DNA of 64,000 bases from Streptomyces sp. NBC_01233 (lineage in GTDB: Bacteria > Actinomycetota > Actinomycetes > Streptomycetales > Streptomycetaceae), in the NCBI RefSeq assembly GCF_035989305.1, contig NZ_CP108514.1, forward strand, positions 248,001 through 312,000, read 5' to 3'. Positions 56,900-64,000 of the stretch are shown here, one piece after another (positions within the stretch are counted from its first letter, which is position 1; the number at the start of each line of letters is the position of its first letter). Under the pieces are notes generated by a model. The model was given only the letters and a program-made list of their open reading frames with translations. It was not told the origin of the DNA and did not search any database. The translations under genes were made by a program, and so were the position numbers.

Positions 56900-57625
56900 A
56901 TGCATGCGCTTCTCGTCGAGGACGACGACCGGATGGCCCGGGCCCTCGGCACCGCACTCGCCCAGCGGGGGCACACGGTGCGCCGGGTGGGCCGGGCCCT
57001 GGACGCCCTGCGGCACGTGCACGAGGCCGAGTTCGTCCTGCTGGACCTGGGGCTTCCCGACCTCGACGGGCTCGAACTGCTGCGGCGGCTGCGGACCGTC
57101 TGCGACGCGCCCCTGATCGTGGTGACCGCGCGCTGCGAGGAGCGCGACATCGTGCAGGGGCTGCGGGCGGGCGCCGACGACTACGTCGTCAAGCCGTTCC
57201 GGATGGCCGAGCTGATGGCCCGAATCGACACGGTACGCCGCCGGACGGACACCCACTCCGGCCGGACGGGAGCCCACCCCGCCGGTGCCGCCGGCGCCGG
57301 CGGCCGGCCGGTCCGCACCGGGGACGTCGAGGTCGACCCGGCGGGCCGCACCGTCACCGTGGCGGGCGCCCAAGTGAGGCTGACCCGGCGCGAGTTCGAC
57401 GTCCTCGCCTTCCTCGCCGCCCGCCCGGACGAGGTGCACTCCCGTGAGGTGATCCTGGACCGGATCTGGGGGGACGCCTTCCTCGCCGCCTCCCGCTCCC
57501 TGGACGTGCACGTGGCCGGGATCCGTGCCAAGACCGGCCGCTCCCACCTCGTGCGCACGGTCCGCGGTTTCGGCTACCAGCTCGGCTCCCCCACCGCGCC
57601 CGCGGACGGGGACGGCACGCGATGA
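56900..57625 (+). CDS. OmpR-family response regulator
   Basis: The 241-residue protein has an N-terminal receiver (acid pair Glu-Asp-Asp at 7-9, phosphoacceptor Asp49 in LLDLGLPD, Lys in VVKPF) and a C-terminal winged helix (LTRREFDVLAFLAARPDEVHSREVILDRIWG...LDVHVAGIRAKTG) of the TctD/QseB kind. Its end overlaps the kinase start by four bases (ATGA), so they are translated together. Confidence 0.92.
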   Translation: MHALLVEDDDRMARALGTALAQRGHTVRRVGRALDALRHVHEAEFVLLDLGLPDLDGLELLRRLRTVCDAPLIVVTARCEERDIVQGLRAGADDYVVKPFRMAELMARIDTVRRRTDTHSGRTGAHPAGAAGAGGRPVRTGDVEVDPAGRTVTVAGAQVRLTRREFDVLAFLAARPDEVHSREVILDRIWGDAFLAASRSLDVHVAGIRAKTGRSHLVRTVRGFGYQLGSPTAPADGDGTR

Positions 57626-59118
57626 GGCGCAGGCTCCTCGCCGTGCTGATGGCGCTCATGGGGGCCGCGGCACTGCTGCTCTGCGTCCCCCTGGCCGACG
57701 CCTACGCGCGCGGCCGTACCGAGCACCTGCTGCTGCAACGGCGTTCGGAGGCCGTGCGGTTCGCCGATCTCGCCGACCGGATGCGCACCGCCGCCGACCG
57801 GGCAGAGCTCTCGGCCGAGATCGGCCGCTACGCCGAGCTGTACGAAGCCGGGGTGGTGGTGGTCGACACGGCGGGAGAGACCGTCGCGCGGGCCGGAGCG
57901 GGGCCCGCGTCGCAGGCCGCCACGGACGCGGCCACCGGTACCGGAACGGGCACGGACACGGACACGGGCGACGCCGGGCAGGACAGCGACGCCGGCACAG
58001 GTACCGGCACCGGCACCGGCACCGCCCCGGAATCCCCTTCCGCGGCGACGGAGGCCCGTAGCCGCGCCCTCACCGGCCGCTCCACCGACCGGCTGCCGAC
58101 ACTGCGCCCCTGGGGTCCGAGGACCGTCGTACTCGCCGAACCGGTGGGCCGGGACGAGCGGGTCAGCGGGGCGGTCGTGCTGGCCGTCCCCACCGACGCC
58201 GCCCGCCGGGACGTGGCGGTCCGCTGGTCGCTCATCGCCGCCGGGGCGGTCGCCGCCTTCGCGGCGGCGGCCCTGGTCGCGGCGGGGATCGCGCGCTGGC
58301 TGATGCGCCCGCTCCTCGATCTGGACCGGGCGGTGGAACGGTTGACCGCCGGCAGCCTCCAGGCGCGGGCCGTCTCCGACACCGGGCCCCCGGAACTGCG
58401 CCATCTGCGGCAGCACTTCAACACGATGGCGGAGGCCGTGGCCGACTCCATCGGCCGCCAGCGCGACTTCGTCGCCGACGCCTCCCACCAGCTGCGCAAC
58501 CCGCTGGCCACCCTGGTGCTGCAGCTGGAGAACGTGGAACCGCACATCGCTCCCGGTCCCGGCCTCACCGAGCACACCCGCGCCCTGGACGAGGCGGAGC
58601 GCCTGGAGGAACTCCTCGACGGCCTGCTGTCCCTGGCCCGGGTGGAGTCCGGCACGGCGGAGCCGGGCGACCAGGACGTGGCGCAGGCGGTACGGGACCG
58701 GGTGACGGCCTGGACCCCGGTCTTCCGCGCCGCGGGCCTGCGCCTGACCGTCGCAGGCCCGCCGGGAGAACTGCGGGCGCGGACCCTGCCCGACGCGGCG
58801 GGCCGGATCCTGGACGCGCTCCTCGACAACGCCGTCAAGTTCGTGCCGCGTGACGGCCGGGTCGACGTGTTCGCCACACGTGCGGCCGACGGGAGCGCGG
58901 TCGTCCGGGTCGCCGACGACGGCCCGGGCGTCCCGGAGGACCAACTGGGCCTGCTGCTCAGGCGTTTCGCGCGTTCCCCCGAGCACCAGAACGTGCGCGG
59001 CAGCGGCCTGGGACTGGCCATCGCCGACGAGCTAGCCCGCGGCAGCGGCGGCGGGCTGGACGTCCGCGGCAACGTGCCGCACGGCCTGGTCGTCGAGCTC
59101 CGCCTCCCGGCCCCGTGA
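57622..59118 (+). CDS. sensor histidine kinase (TctE-like)
   Basis: The 498-residue kinase has membrane segments at about 7-27 and 202-222 around an extracellular sensor, then a HAMP region, the dimerisation helix with phospho-His289 (ADASHQLRNPLA) and the ATPase N, G1 and G2 boxes (LDNAVKF, DDGPGVP, GSGLGLAIA). The sensor has an unusual insert of Gly/Thr/Asp dipeptides (residues 105-134, GTGTGTDTDT and similar), encoded by a DNA microsatellite with 6-base periods that leaves the frame. The neighbour TAXI protein could pass the signal. Confidence 0.92.
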   Translation: MRRRLLAVLMALMGAAALLLCVPLADAYARGRTEHLLLQRRSEAVRFADLADRMRTAADRAELSAEIGRYAELYEAGVVVVDTAGETVARAGAGPASQAATDAATGTGTGTDTDTGDAGQDSDAGTGTGTGTGTAPESPSAATEARSRALTGRSTDRLPTLRPWGPRTVVLAEPVGRDERVSGAVVLAVPTDAARRDVAVRWSLIAAGAVAAFAAAALVAAGIARWLMRPLLDLDRAVERLTAGSLQARAVSDTGPPELRHLRQHFNTMAEAVADSIGRQRDFVADASHQLRNPLATLVLQLENVEPHIAPGPGLTEHTRALDEAERLEELLDGLLSLARVESGTAEPGDQDVAQAVRDRVTAWTPVFRAAGLRLTVAGPPGELRARTLPDAAGRILDALLDNAVKFVPRDGRVDVFATRAADGSAVVRVADDGPGVPEDQLGLLLRRFARSPEHQNVRGSGLGLAIADELARGSGGGLDVRGNVPHGLVVELRLPAP

Positions 59119-59122
59119 CCGC

Positions 59123-60091
59123 TCAGCCGTACACCGACCGGTAGTAGGCGACCGCCCCCGGGTGGAGCGGCACCTCGCCGGTCGAGATGGCGAACCGGGG
59201 CTCCAGCCGCGCGCCCGCCGTGACCTCGCGCAGCAGGTCACGCCATTGCTCGAACACGACGTGGAGCAGCCCGCGCGCGGCGCCCTCCCCCACGTCCGCA
59301 CGGGCCAGGAGGTAGTTGCCGACCCCGATGGTCGCGACCGGCTCCGCGAGCCCGTACACCCCGGCCGGCAGTGTGACCGCCGAGTAGGCGGGGGCGTACC
59401 GCTCCCGCAGCGCGCCCACGTAGCCGTCGAGGGGCAGGAAGCGCAGCGGCAGCTCGCGCGCCAGCCCCGACAGCGCAGGTGTGGGCACGCCTCCGGACCA
59501 GAACAGCGCGTCGACCGCGCCCTCGCGCAGCGCCCCGACCGAGGCGGCGAGGCCCAGTCGCCGTGCGCGGGCCGGCGCGGGGCCCCCGCTCAGCCCGGCC
59601 GCCCGCAGGACCCGTTCCGCCACCACCTGTACGCCCGAGCCCTCAGCGCCGGCCGCGACCGGACGCCCGGCGAGGTCCTGGACCGCGCGCACCGGCCCGT
59701 CCGCCGGGACGAGCAGGTGCGTGTAGTTCACGTACACGCGGGCGAGTGCCGTCATCGAGGCCGGCCGGGAGAACGACTCACGCCCGAGTACCGCGTCCTC
59801 GGCCACGTCCGCCATGGCCAGCGCCAGTTCCACGGAGCCGTCGTCCAGCCGTCGCAGGTTGTCCACGCTCGCCGCGGTGCTGACGGGCACGATCTCGAGC
59901 GGCCCGCCACTCGCTGCGACGGCCCGGGCGAGGGCCTTCCCGAAGGCGTTGTACGGCCCGCCCTCCGGCCCCGTCGCGAGTCGTAGCCGGCGTACCGGTC
60001 CGGCCTCGCCCGAGCATCCGGCCAGTGCCCCGGCGAGGGCGCCGAGCCCGGCGGCCATCACCCGTCGGCGGCTGGGCTCTGCGCTGGTCAC
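59123..60091 (-). CDS. TAXI-family solute-binding lipoprotein
   Basis: I take the second of two GTG codons (60091), since TAGGCT lies exactly 6 bases upstream as a -10 box; the first GTG is 3 bases further. A signal peptide ends in the lipobox ALAGCSG. The mature part has RRLRLATGPEGGPYNAFGKALARAVAASG and the central GSGVQVVAERVLRAAGL block typical of TAXI receptors of TRAP transporters. No TRAP membrane subunits are in the window. It is convergent with the TctE-like kinase, 4 bases apart. Confidence 0.85.
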   Translation of the reverse strand: MTSAEPSRRRVMAAGLGALAGALAGCSGEAGPVRRLRLATGPEGGPYNAFGKALARAVAASGGPLEIVPVSTAASVDNLRRLDDGSVELALAMADVAEDAVLGRESFSRPASMTALARVYVNYTHLLVPADGPVRAVQDLAGRPVAAGAEGSGVQVVAERVLRAAGLSGGPAPARARRLGLAASVGALREGAVDALFWSGGVPTPALSGLARELPLRFLPLDGYVGALRERYAPAYSAVTLPAGVYGLAEPVATIGVGNYLLARADVGEGAARGLLHVVFEQWRDLLREVTAGARLEPRFAISTGEVPLHPGAVAYYRSVYG

Positions 60092-60162
60092 CACCCAAGC
60101 CTAGGGGGTGTCGCCGTGGTGGCGGAGGTCGGCTCCGCGGCCCGGCATGGCAGAGTCCTCCC

Positions 60163-60795
60163 ATGGTCATTTCGATACGCGGGCCGCGCCGTTGCTCCGC
60201 CGCGGCCGCCCTTCTCCTGAGCGCTGTCCTGTCCCTGACCGCCTGCGGCGAGCGCCGGGGAACGGACGCGGCACCCGCCGCCCCGGACGCGCTCCCGACC
60301 GCGAGCCCGAGTACGACCCTCGGTGCGAGTGCGAGTGCGAGTGCCCCCGGCGCCTCCCCCTACGTCGAGCCCGGAGCGGGCGACGGCGCCCCGCACTACG
60401 GGGACAACAACGCCCACCGCCGCTCCGGCGAGATGTCCCCCGCCAGCGCGAAGGACGCGCGGGGGGAGGCCGACCGGATCGAGCCCGTGCTCAAGCGGCT
60501 CTGGGAGGAGGGGAAGTGGGACCCCCAGAGCGTGCGGTCGGCCCTGCGGCCGCTCGGATACGAGGAGGAGAAGACCGGGCCGAAGGGTGAGCGGCTCGGC
60601 GGGACGCTCAGCGTGCGGGAGATGGAGCCGCGCTTCCAGGCCGACCACTACGTCACGCCCGAGGGCACCCGCGTCGGGCTGCGGGTTCACGACGACGCCT
60701 GCGTCACGGCGTTCGTGCAGAAGACCAACTACCAGGTGAAGACGAACGGCCCGTACCTGGAGAGCGGCTGCTTCGAACCGCCCTTCGCCCACTGA
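60163..60795 (+). CDS. putative lipoprotein
   Basis: The 210-residue product starts at 60163 (MVISIRGPRRC), with CAGAGT 6 bases upstream as a possible -10 box. A signal peptide ends in the lipobox LTACGE (Cys28), followed by an Ala/Ser/Pro-rich linker and a domain (RIEPVLKRLWEEGKWDPQSVRSALRPLGYEEE... and GTRVGLRVHDDACVTAFVQ) found in other streptomycetes, with a later Cys pair. It lies 14 bases before the PhzF gene and may be co-transcribed. Function unknown. Confidence 0.75.
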   Translation: MVISIRGPRRCSAAAALLLSAVLSLTACGERRGTDAAPAAPDALPTASPSTTLGASASASAPGASPYVEPGAGDGAPHYGDNNAHRRSGEMSPASAKDARGEADRIEPVLKRLWEEGKWDPQSVRSALRPLGYEEEKTGPKGERLGGTLSVREMEPRFQADHYVTPEGTRVGLRVHDDACVTAFVQKTNYQVKTNGPYLESGCFEPPFAH

Positions 60796-60809
60796 CGGCC
60801 CGGAGCCCC

Positions 60810-61682
60810 ATGCGCTACCACCACGTCGACGTCTTCACCGGCCACCCCTACAGCGGCAACAGCCTCGCGGTGTTCCCCGAGGCGGATGAGCTGACCGGCG
60901 GACAGATGCAGGCCGTCACCCGCGAACTGCGCCACTTCGAGTCCGTCTTCCTGCTCCGCGACGGCGCGCCCGCGAACCCCCGGCGGGCGCGGGCCCGTGT
61001 CTTCGACCTCACCGGGGAACTGCACTTCGCCGGTCACCCCCTCATCGGCGCCGCCGCCGTACTGCACGCCCTCCACGGCGCCGCCGACCACGAGGCCTGG
61101 ACCCTGCGGCTGCCGGCCCGGACGGTGGAGGTCACCACCGAGCGCCGCGGTCCGGGCCGGTACGCGAGCCTCCTCGACCAGGGCGCCGCCGCCTTCCTGG
61201 GCCGTCCCGACCCGCACGGCCTCGCCGCCCTGTTCGCGCTCGAACCGGGGGACCTGGACCCCGGCCTGCCGCCGGAGGTGGTCTCCACGGGCCTGCGCTA
61301 CCTGGTGCTCCCCGTGCGCGGCGACGCGCTGGCCCGCGCCCGCGTCACCGCGCCCCTCGACGGTCCACTGGCCCGCATCGGCGCCCAGTTCGCCTACCTC
61401 CTGGACGCCGCGGCCCCGGAGGAACGGCACTGGAACAACGACGGGGTCCTCGAAGACGTCGCCACCGGCAGCGGCGCGGGCTGCGCCGCCGCCTACCTGC
61501 GCCGCCACGGCCGCATCGGCGCCGGGGAGCCGGCCGTTCTGCGCCAGGGCCGGTTCACCGGCCGCCCCAGCGAGATGACCGTCATCGCCGACGGCCACGG
61601 CGAGGACGTCCACTCCGTGCACGTCGGGGGCGGCGTCGCGTTCGTCGCGGAGGGCCGGCTGCGCGAACTGCCGCCGGGGTGA
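60810..61682 (+). CDS. PhzF-family isomerase/epimerase-like protein
   Basis: The 290-residue protein shows the two-domain PhzF fold: YHHVDVFTGHPYSGNSLAVF, the catalytic-Glu area RHFESVFLL, the RVFDLTGELHFAGHPLIGAAAVL motif and the second-domain DVATGSGAGCAAAYLRRHG. PhzF itself isomerises a phenazine precursor, but most members have unknown substrates. No phenazine genes are near. Confidence 0.88.
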   Translation: MRYHHVDVFTGHPYSGNSLAVFPEADELTGGQMQAVTRELRHFESVFLLRDGAPANPRRARARVFDLTGELHFAGHPLIGAAAVLHALHGAADHEAWTLRLPARTVEVTTERRGPGRYASLLDQGAAAFLGRPDPHGLAALFALEPGDLDPGLPPEVVSTGLRYLVLPVRGDALARARVTAPLDGPLARIGAQFAYLLDAAAPEERHWNNDGVLEDVATGSGAGCAAAYLRRHGRIGAGEPAVLRQGRFTGRPSEMTVIADGHGEDVHSVHVGGGVAFVAEGRLRELPPG

Positions 61683-61758
61683 GGTCCCGTACGGCGTCGG
61701 GCCCGCCCCGCCGACCAGGATCGGGCCGCGCAGGAAGTGGGCGGTCCCGGGTCGGGGT

Positions 61759-62445
61759 TCAGTGCTGCCCGAGGGTCGCGGGGGCGGATGCCCGGGCGCG
61801 GCGGCGGGCGGTCAGGAAGGAAATGCCGACGACGGTGCCGGCGAGGGCGAAGAGCGCACCCAGGGCCAGCGCGATGGCCGCCAAGAGCAGCCAGGTGGGC
61901 TTCGGGACGAGCTTGCCCCGGATGTCCCCGGTGGGGAGGGTGCCGTGGCCCTGGCCGGCCAGGTAGTCGGCGTCGTGCGAGAGCCCGCGGTTGTCGCCCA
62001 TGACCAGTACCCGTCCTTCGGGGACGCGCACGTCGAAGGGCACGGCCGAGGGCGGGGAGCCGGGTGCCAGGTACGGCTCGGCGAGGGGTTTCCCGTTGAG
62101 CGTCAGGGCGGGATCCCCGCTCGCGTACGAGAGCCGGTCGCCCGCGACCGCCAGCACCCGCCCGCCGATGCCGATGCCGTCGACGCCCTCCGGATCGGAG
62201 ACCACGGCGACGTCCCCGCGGTGGATGCGTTCCTCGCCGGACAGTTCGTACCAGACGTCCGTGCCGCGAGGAGACCTCGGCGCCATGAAATCGTCCCCCA
62301 TGCGCTGGGCGTCGTACCCCCCTGGCGCGAAGAACACGCCGATCGTGACCAGCGCCGCCAGGACCGTCTTCACCCCCATGACCAGGAGGGCGATCGCCCA
62401 TATTCCGCGTCTGCGTGCCGGTCCGTTCCCCACGCTGCCCCCCAT
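61759..62445 (-). CDS. S26 signal-peptidase-like membrane protein lacking the catalytic dyad
   Basis: The protein of about 228 residues has an N-terminal membrane segment, the S26 box order and a C-terminal membrane segment. Box B should read SMxPT, but here it is DFMAPRS, with Phe at the nucleophile Ser place. Box D should have Lys-Arg-Val, but reads IGGRVLAVAGD. Box E (MGDNRGLSHDADYL) is normal. So a fold like signal peptidase I is likely but peptidase activity is doubtful. A start two codons earlier (62451) is possible. Confidence 0.75.
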   Translation of the reverse strand: MGGSVGNGPARRRGIWAIALLVMGVKTVLAALVTIGVFFAPGGYDAQRMGDDFMAPRSPRGTDVWYELSGEERIHRGDVAVVSDPEGVDGIGIGGRVLAVAGDRLSYASGDPALTLNGKPLAEPYLAPGSPPSAVPFDVRVPEGRVLVMGDNRGLSHDADYLAGQGHGTLPTGDIRGKLVPKPTWLLLAAIALALGALFALAGTVVGISFLTARRRARASAPATLGQH

Positions 62446-62577
62446 GATCATCCGTCTCGGTGAAGAGTACGTCGCCGTGGGCCATTCAGGGCGACCGCCG
62501 TGTGTCGGCCCTCCACGGCGGGGCGGGGGCTCCTACCTTCCGGAGGTGTACGTTCCGAATCTGCGAAAGGCATCGCC

Positions 62578-62850
62578 GTGAAGCGAACCGTCCGTACCAC
62601 CTCCCGCGCCCTGGCCGTCCTCGCCGCCGGCACCATGCTCGGCCTGTTCGCCGCCGCCGCGCCCGCGGCCGCCGACTCGGGCCCGACCTACGTGTTCGTC
62701 GTCGGCAGCACCATCGTCCAGGTGGCCCAGGACGACGTCTTCAACGCCGGACGCGACAACACGGTCGGCTCCCACAACGGGGAGACCGCGGCCACGTCCG
62801 TCTCGGCCTTCGAGGCCATGCCGATGGCCGACTGGGCGGAAACGTTCTGA
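62578..62850 (+). CDS. small secreted protein
   Basis: The GTG start at 62578 has AAAGG 7 bases upstream. It encodes 90 residues: a signal peptide (1-34, ending APAAA) and a 55-residue mature part, DSGPTYVFVVGSTIVQVAQDDVFNAGRDNTVGSHNGE, which has no cysteine. The Gly/Asn-rich pattern is reminiscent of small streptomycete cell-surface proteins but not of chaplins, since the hydrophobic repeats are different. Function unknown. Confidence 0.6.
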   Translation: MKRTVRTTSRALAVLAAGTMLGLFAAAAPAAADSGPTYVFVVGSTIVQVAQDDVFNAGRDNTVGSHNGETAATSVSAFEAMPMADWAETF

Positions 62851-63115
62851 CCGACGGGACGACGGGTCCACGAAGCCCGAGGCCAGGGGCCGGCCGCTGT
62901 CCGGGCGGCCCCGTCCGCGGCCACAACGGCACCCTGGATTTCGTCAACTCAGCGCGAACTCGGCACCAACTCTTCGCGCCGCACGGCCCACTCAAAAGGT
63001 GCCCCAGACAACCGTGTTGTCCGACAGGTGAGTTACCAACAGGAAGTGATGGAACGTCGCACAGAGTTGCGGTACCTTCCTTCACGTCGCCGCCACACCC
63101 GGGGCACAGGGCCCC
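62851..63115. other. control region upstream of the cyclodipeptide synthase gene
   Basis: A less GC-rich stretch (about 62935-63090) lies upstream of the synthase gene and probably holds its promoter; TGT-N6-ACA around 63013-63024 is a weak dyad. A short open frame starts at GTG 63028 but overlaps the synthase start and shows no known protein. Nothing else is visible. Confidence 0.45.
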
Positions 63116-63856
63116 ATGGGACTTGCGGCGCAAAGGACCCGACACCTGTTGACGACAGCGACCGAAGTCTTCACAGTCCGGCCGTACACCCCGCACTGCC
63201 AGGTGATTAGCACCGAAGGCGACCATGCCGTCATAGGCATCTCGCCGGGGAACAGCTACTTCTCCGCCCAGCGCGTTCTCGACCTCGCCCAATGGGGGAT
63301 GCGCAACTTCGAGCAGGTCGACCTCATTTACACCGACCTGCACGTAGCGGAGATGTACGAGGCCCTCGGCTACGGCGAGGACGAGGCCCGACGCAAGGCG
63401 GTCAAGAATCTGCGCGGCGTTCGCGCCAAGGTGAACAACGCCGCCGCAGAAGCCGACCCCACCGGCACCCGCCTGCGCGCCCGGCCGATGTCCTCCCTCA
63501 CCGACATCCCGGCCTACCGCGCTCTGCACAGCCACCTGAACAGCCTGCTCGACAACGACCCGGAGTTCCGCAGGACCTGCAACTCCCTGGTCGACTCATT
63601 CCTCTCCTCCAAGGTCCTGGACGGGAAGTCCGCCACCACCCGGCAGCGCGAGGTGTGCCTCGAGTACGTCTGCGCCGAGGCGCCGCTCTTCCTCGACACG
63701 CCGGCCATCCTCGGCGTGCCGTCTTCGCTCAACTGCTACCACCAGCTCCTGCCGATGGCGGAACTGCTGTACTCCCGCGGTTCGGGTCTGCGCGCTTCGC
63801 GCAACCAGGGCCACGCCGTCATCACGCCCGTTGAAGGACACCCCGATGCCCACTGA
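63116..63856 (+). CDS. cyclodipeptide synthase, NYH subfamily (AlbC-like)
   Basis: The 246-residue protein is a tRNA-dependent cyclodipeptide synthase. The nucleophile Ser43 sits in [14 protein letters not shown], aligning with Ser37 of AlbC (HALIGISAGNSYFS); the NYH-subfamily Asn is Asn46. Tyr184 and Glu188 ([10 protein letters not shown]) match AlbC Tyr178 and Glu182, and Tyr208-His209 (NCYHQ) match Tyr202-His203. It takes two aminoacyl-tRNAs and makes a cyclic dipeptide (diketopiperazine). The two amino acids cannot be read from sequence by eye. A TTG at 63149 with AAAGGA upstream is an alternative start. Its stop lies 8 bases inside the P450 gene. Confidence 0.92.
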   Translation: MGLAAQRTRHLLTTATEVFTVRPYTPHCQVISTEGDHAVIGISPGNSYFSAQRVLDLAQWGMRNFEQVDLIYTDLHVAEMYEALGYGEDEARRKAVKNLRGVRAKVNNAAAEADPTGTRLRARPMSSLTDIPAYRALHSHLNSLLDNDPEFRRTCNSLVDSFLSSKVLDGKSATTRQREVCLEYVCAEAPLFLDTPAILGVPSSLNCYHQLLPMAELLYSRGSGLRASRNQGHAVITPVEGHPDAH

Positions 63857-64000
63857 CACCCTGCTCGACTTCCCGTTCTCCGCGCGCGGCGACCAGCTCC
63901 CCCGTGAGATCGAGGAACTCCGCAGCGAGCCCGTGAAGCGGGTTCGCACGATAGCCGGCGACGAAGCCTGGCTCGTCTCCTCCTATGAACTGTGCAAGCT
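63846..64000 (+). CDS. cytochrome P450, 5' part
   Basis: The gene starts at ATG 63846, with GAAGGA 6 to 9 bases upstream, and overlaps the synthase end by 11 bases. The visible 51 residues ([20 protein letters not shown], then [25 protein letters not shown]) are the usual N-terminus of streptomycete CYP enzymes, with the beta-1 strands that precede the B helix. The haem part is outside the window. Placed behind a cyclodipeptide synthase it most likely oxidises, couples or dimerises the diketopiperazine. Confidence 0.85.
   Translation, partial: MPTDTLLDFPFSARGDQLPREIEELRSEPVKRVRTIAGDEAWLVSSYELCK

Noticed and set aside
63028..63210. A 60-codon frame upstream of and overlapping the cyclodipeptide synthase
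   Set aside because: It has no ribosome site, overlaps the synthase by about 95 bases and its text turns into an Arg/Pro-rich shadow. At most a short leader peptide.

Overview
The window is high-GC actinobacterial DNA, almost certainly Streptomyces. Third codon positions are very GC-rich, there are many GTG starts, and I saw only one in-frame TTA leucine codon in all the genes read. Typical Streptomyces families are present: a secreted I36-type inhibitor, a SpoIIE/PAS/GAF phosphatase, a Pls/PosA-type synthetase, a cyclodipeptide synthase and several GNAT and lipoprotein genes. No rRNA, tRNA, CRISPR array, intact IS element or replication origin was seen.

Layout. 1-5.4 kb: end of a flavin hydroxylase, three secreted proteins, a GT2 glycosyltransferase and a PIG-V-like membrane mannosyltransferase. 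5.5-8.9 kb: FMN reductase and an arginase-like/kinase/methyltransferase operon. 8.9-13.1 kb: a secreted GH2 exo-glucosaminidase, a glycosyltransferase remnant and a PIG-L deacetylase. 13.5-19.5 kb: EF-hand protein, acetyltransferases, a PLP decarboxylase, small secreted proteins and a SUKH-like protein. 19.6-22.5 kb: a decayed block holding a frameshifted RNA ligase, then genes whose middles or ends are missing (monooxygenase, metallo-hydrolase, MFS transporter, amidase) around an intact TetR gene with three similar operator-like sites. 23-31 kb: GNAT, SpoIIE phosphatase, VanW protein, PPK2 remnant, quinone oxidoreductase and a divergent AraC/GlxA regulator. 31-39 kb: a Ser/Thr kinase with an extracellular lectin-like domain and a TTA second codon, a 2'-5' RNA ligase-like protein, and an M1 peptidase behind a Pls-type nonribosomal synthetase. 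39-43 kb: divergent Fur-type regulator and catalase-peroxidase katG.

44-49 kb: YjbQ protein, two gene remnants meeting at a junction, and a five-gene branched-chain amino acid-type ABC uptake operon with overlapping stops and starts. 49.6-55.2 kb: Tat-exported esterase, serine hydrolase of uncertain start, PaaX-type regulator and beta-propeller phytase. 55.4-62.9 kb: MHS-type transporter, OmpR/HK two-component system, TAXI solute receptor, lipoprotein, PhzF-like isomerase, a signal-peptidase-like protein lacking its catalytic dyad, and a small secreted protein. 63.1-64 kb: an NYH-type cyclodipeptide synthase overlapping the start of a cytochrome P450, which is the beginning of a probable diketopiperazine cluster that runs off the window.

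The most interesting parts are the cyclodipeptide synthase/P450 pair, the Pls-like synthetase with its peptidase, the TTA-controlled kinase-lectin, and the pattern of internally deleted genes around the TetR locus.
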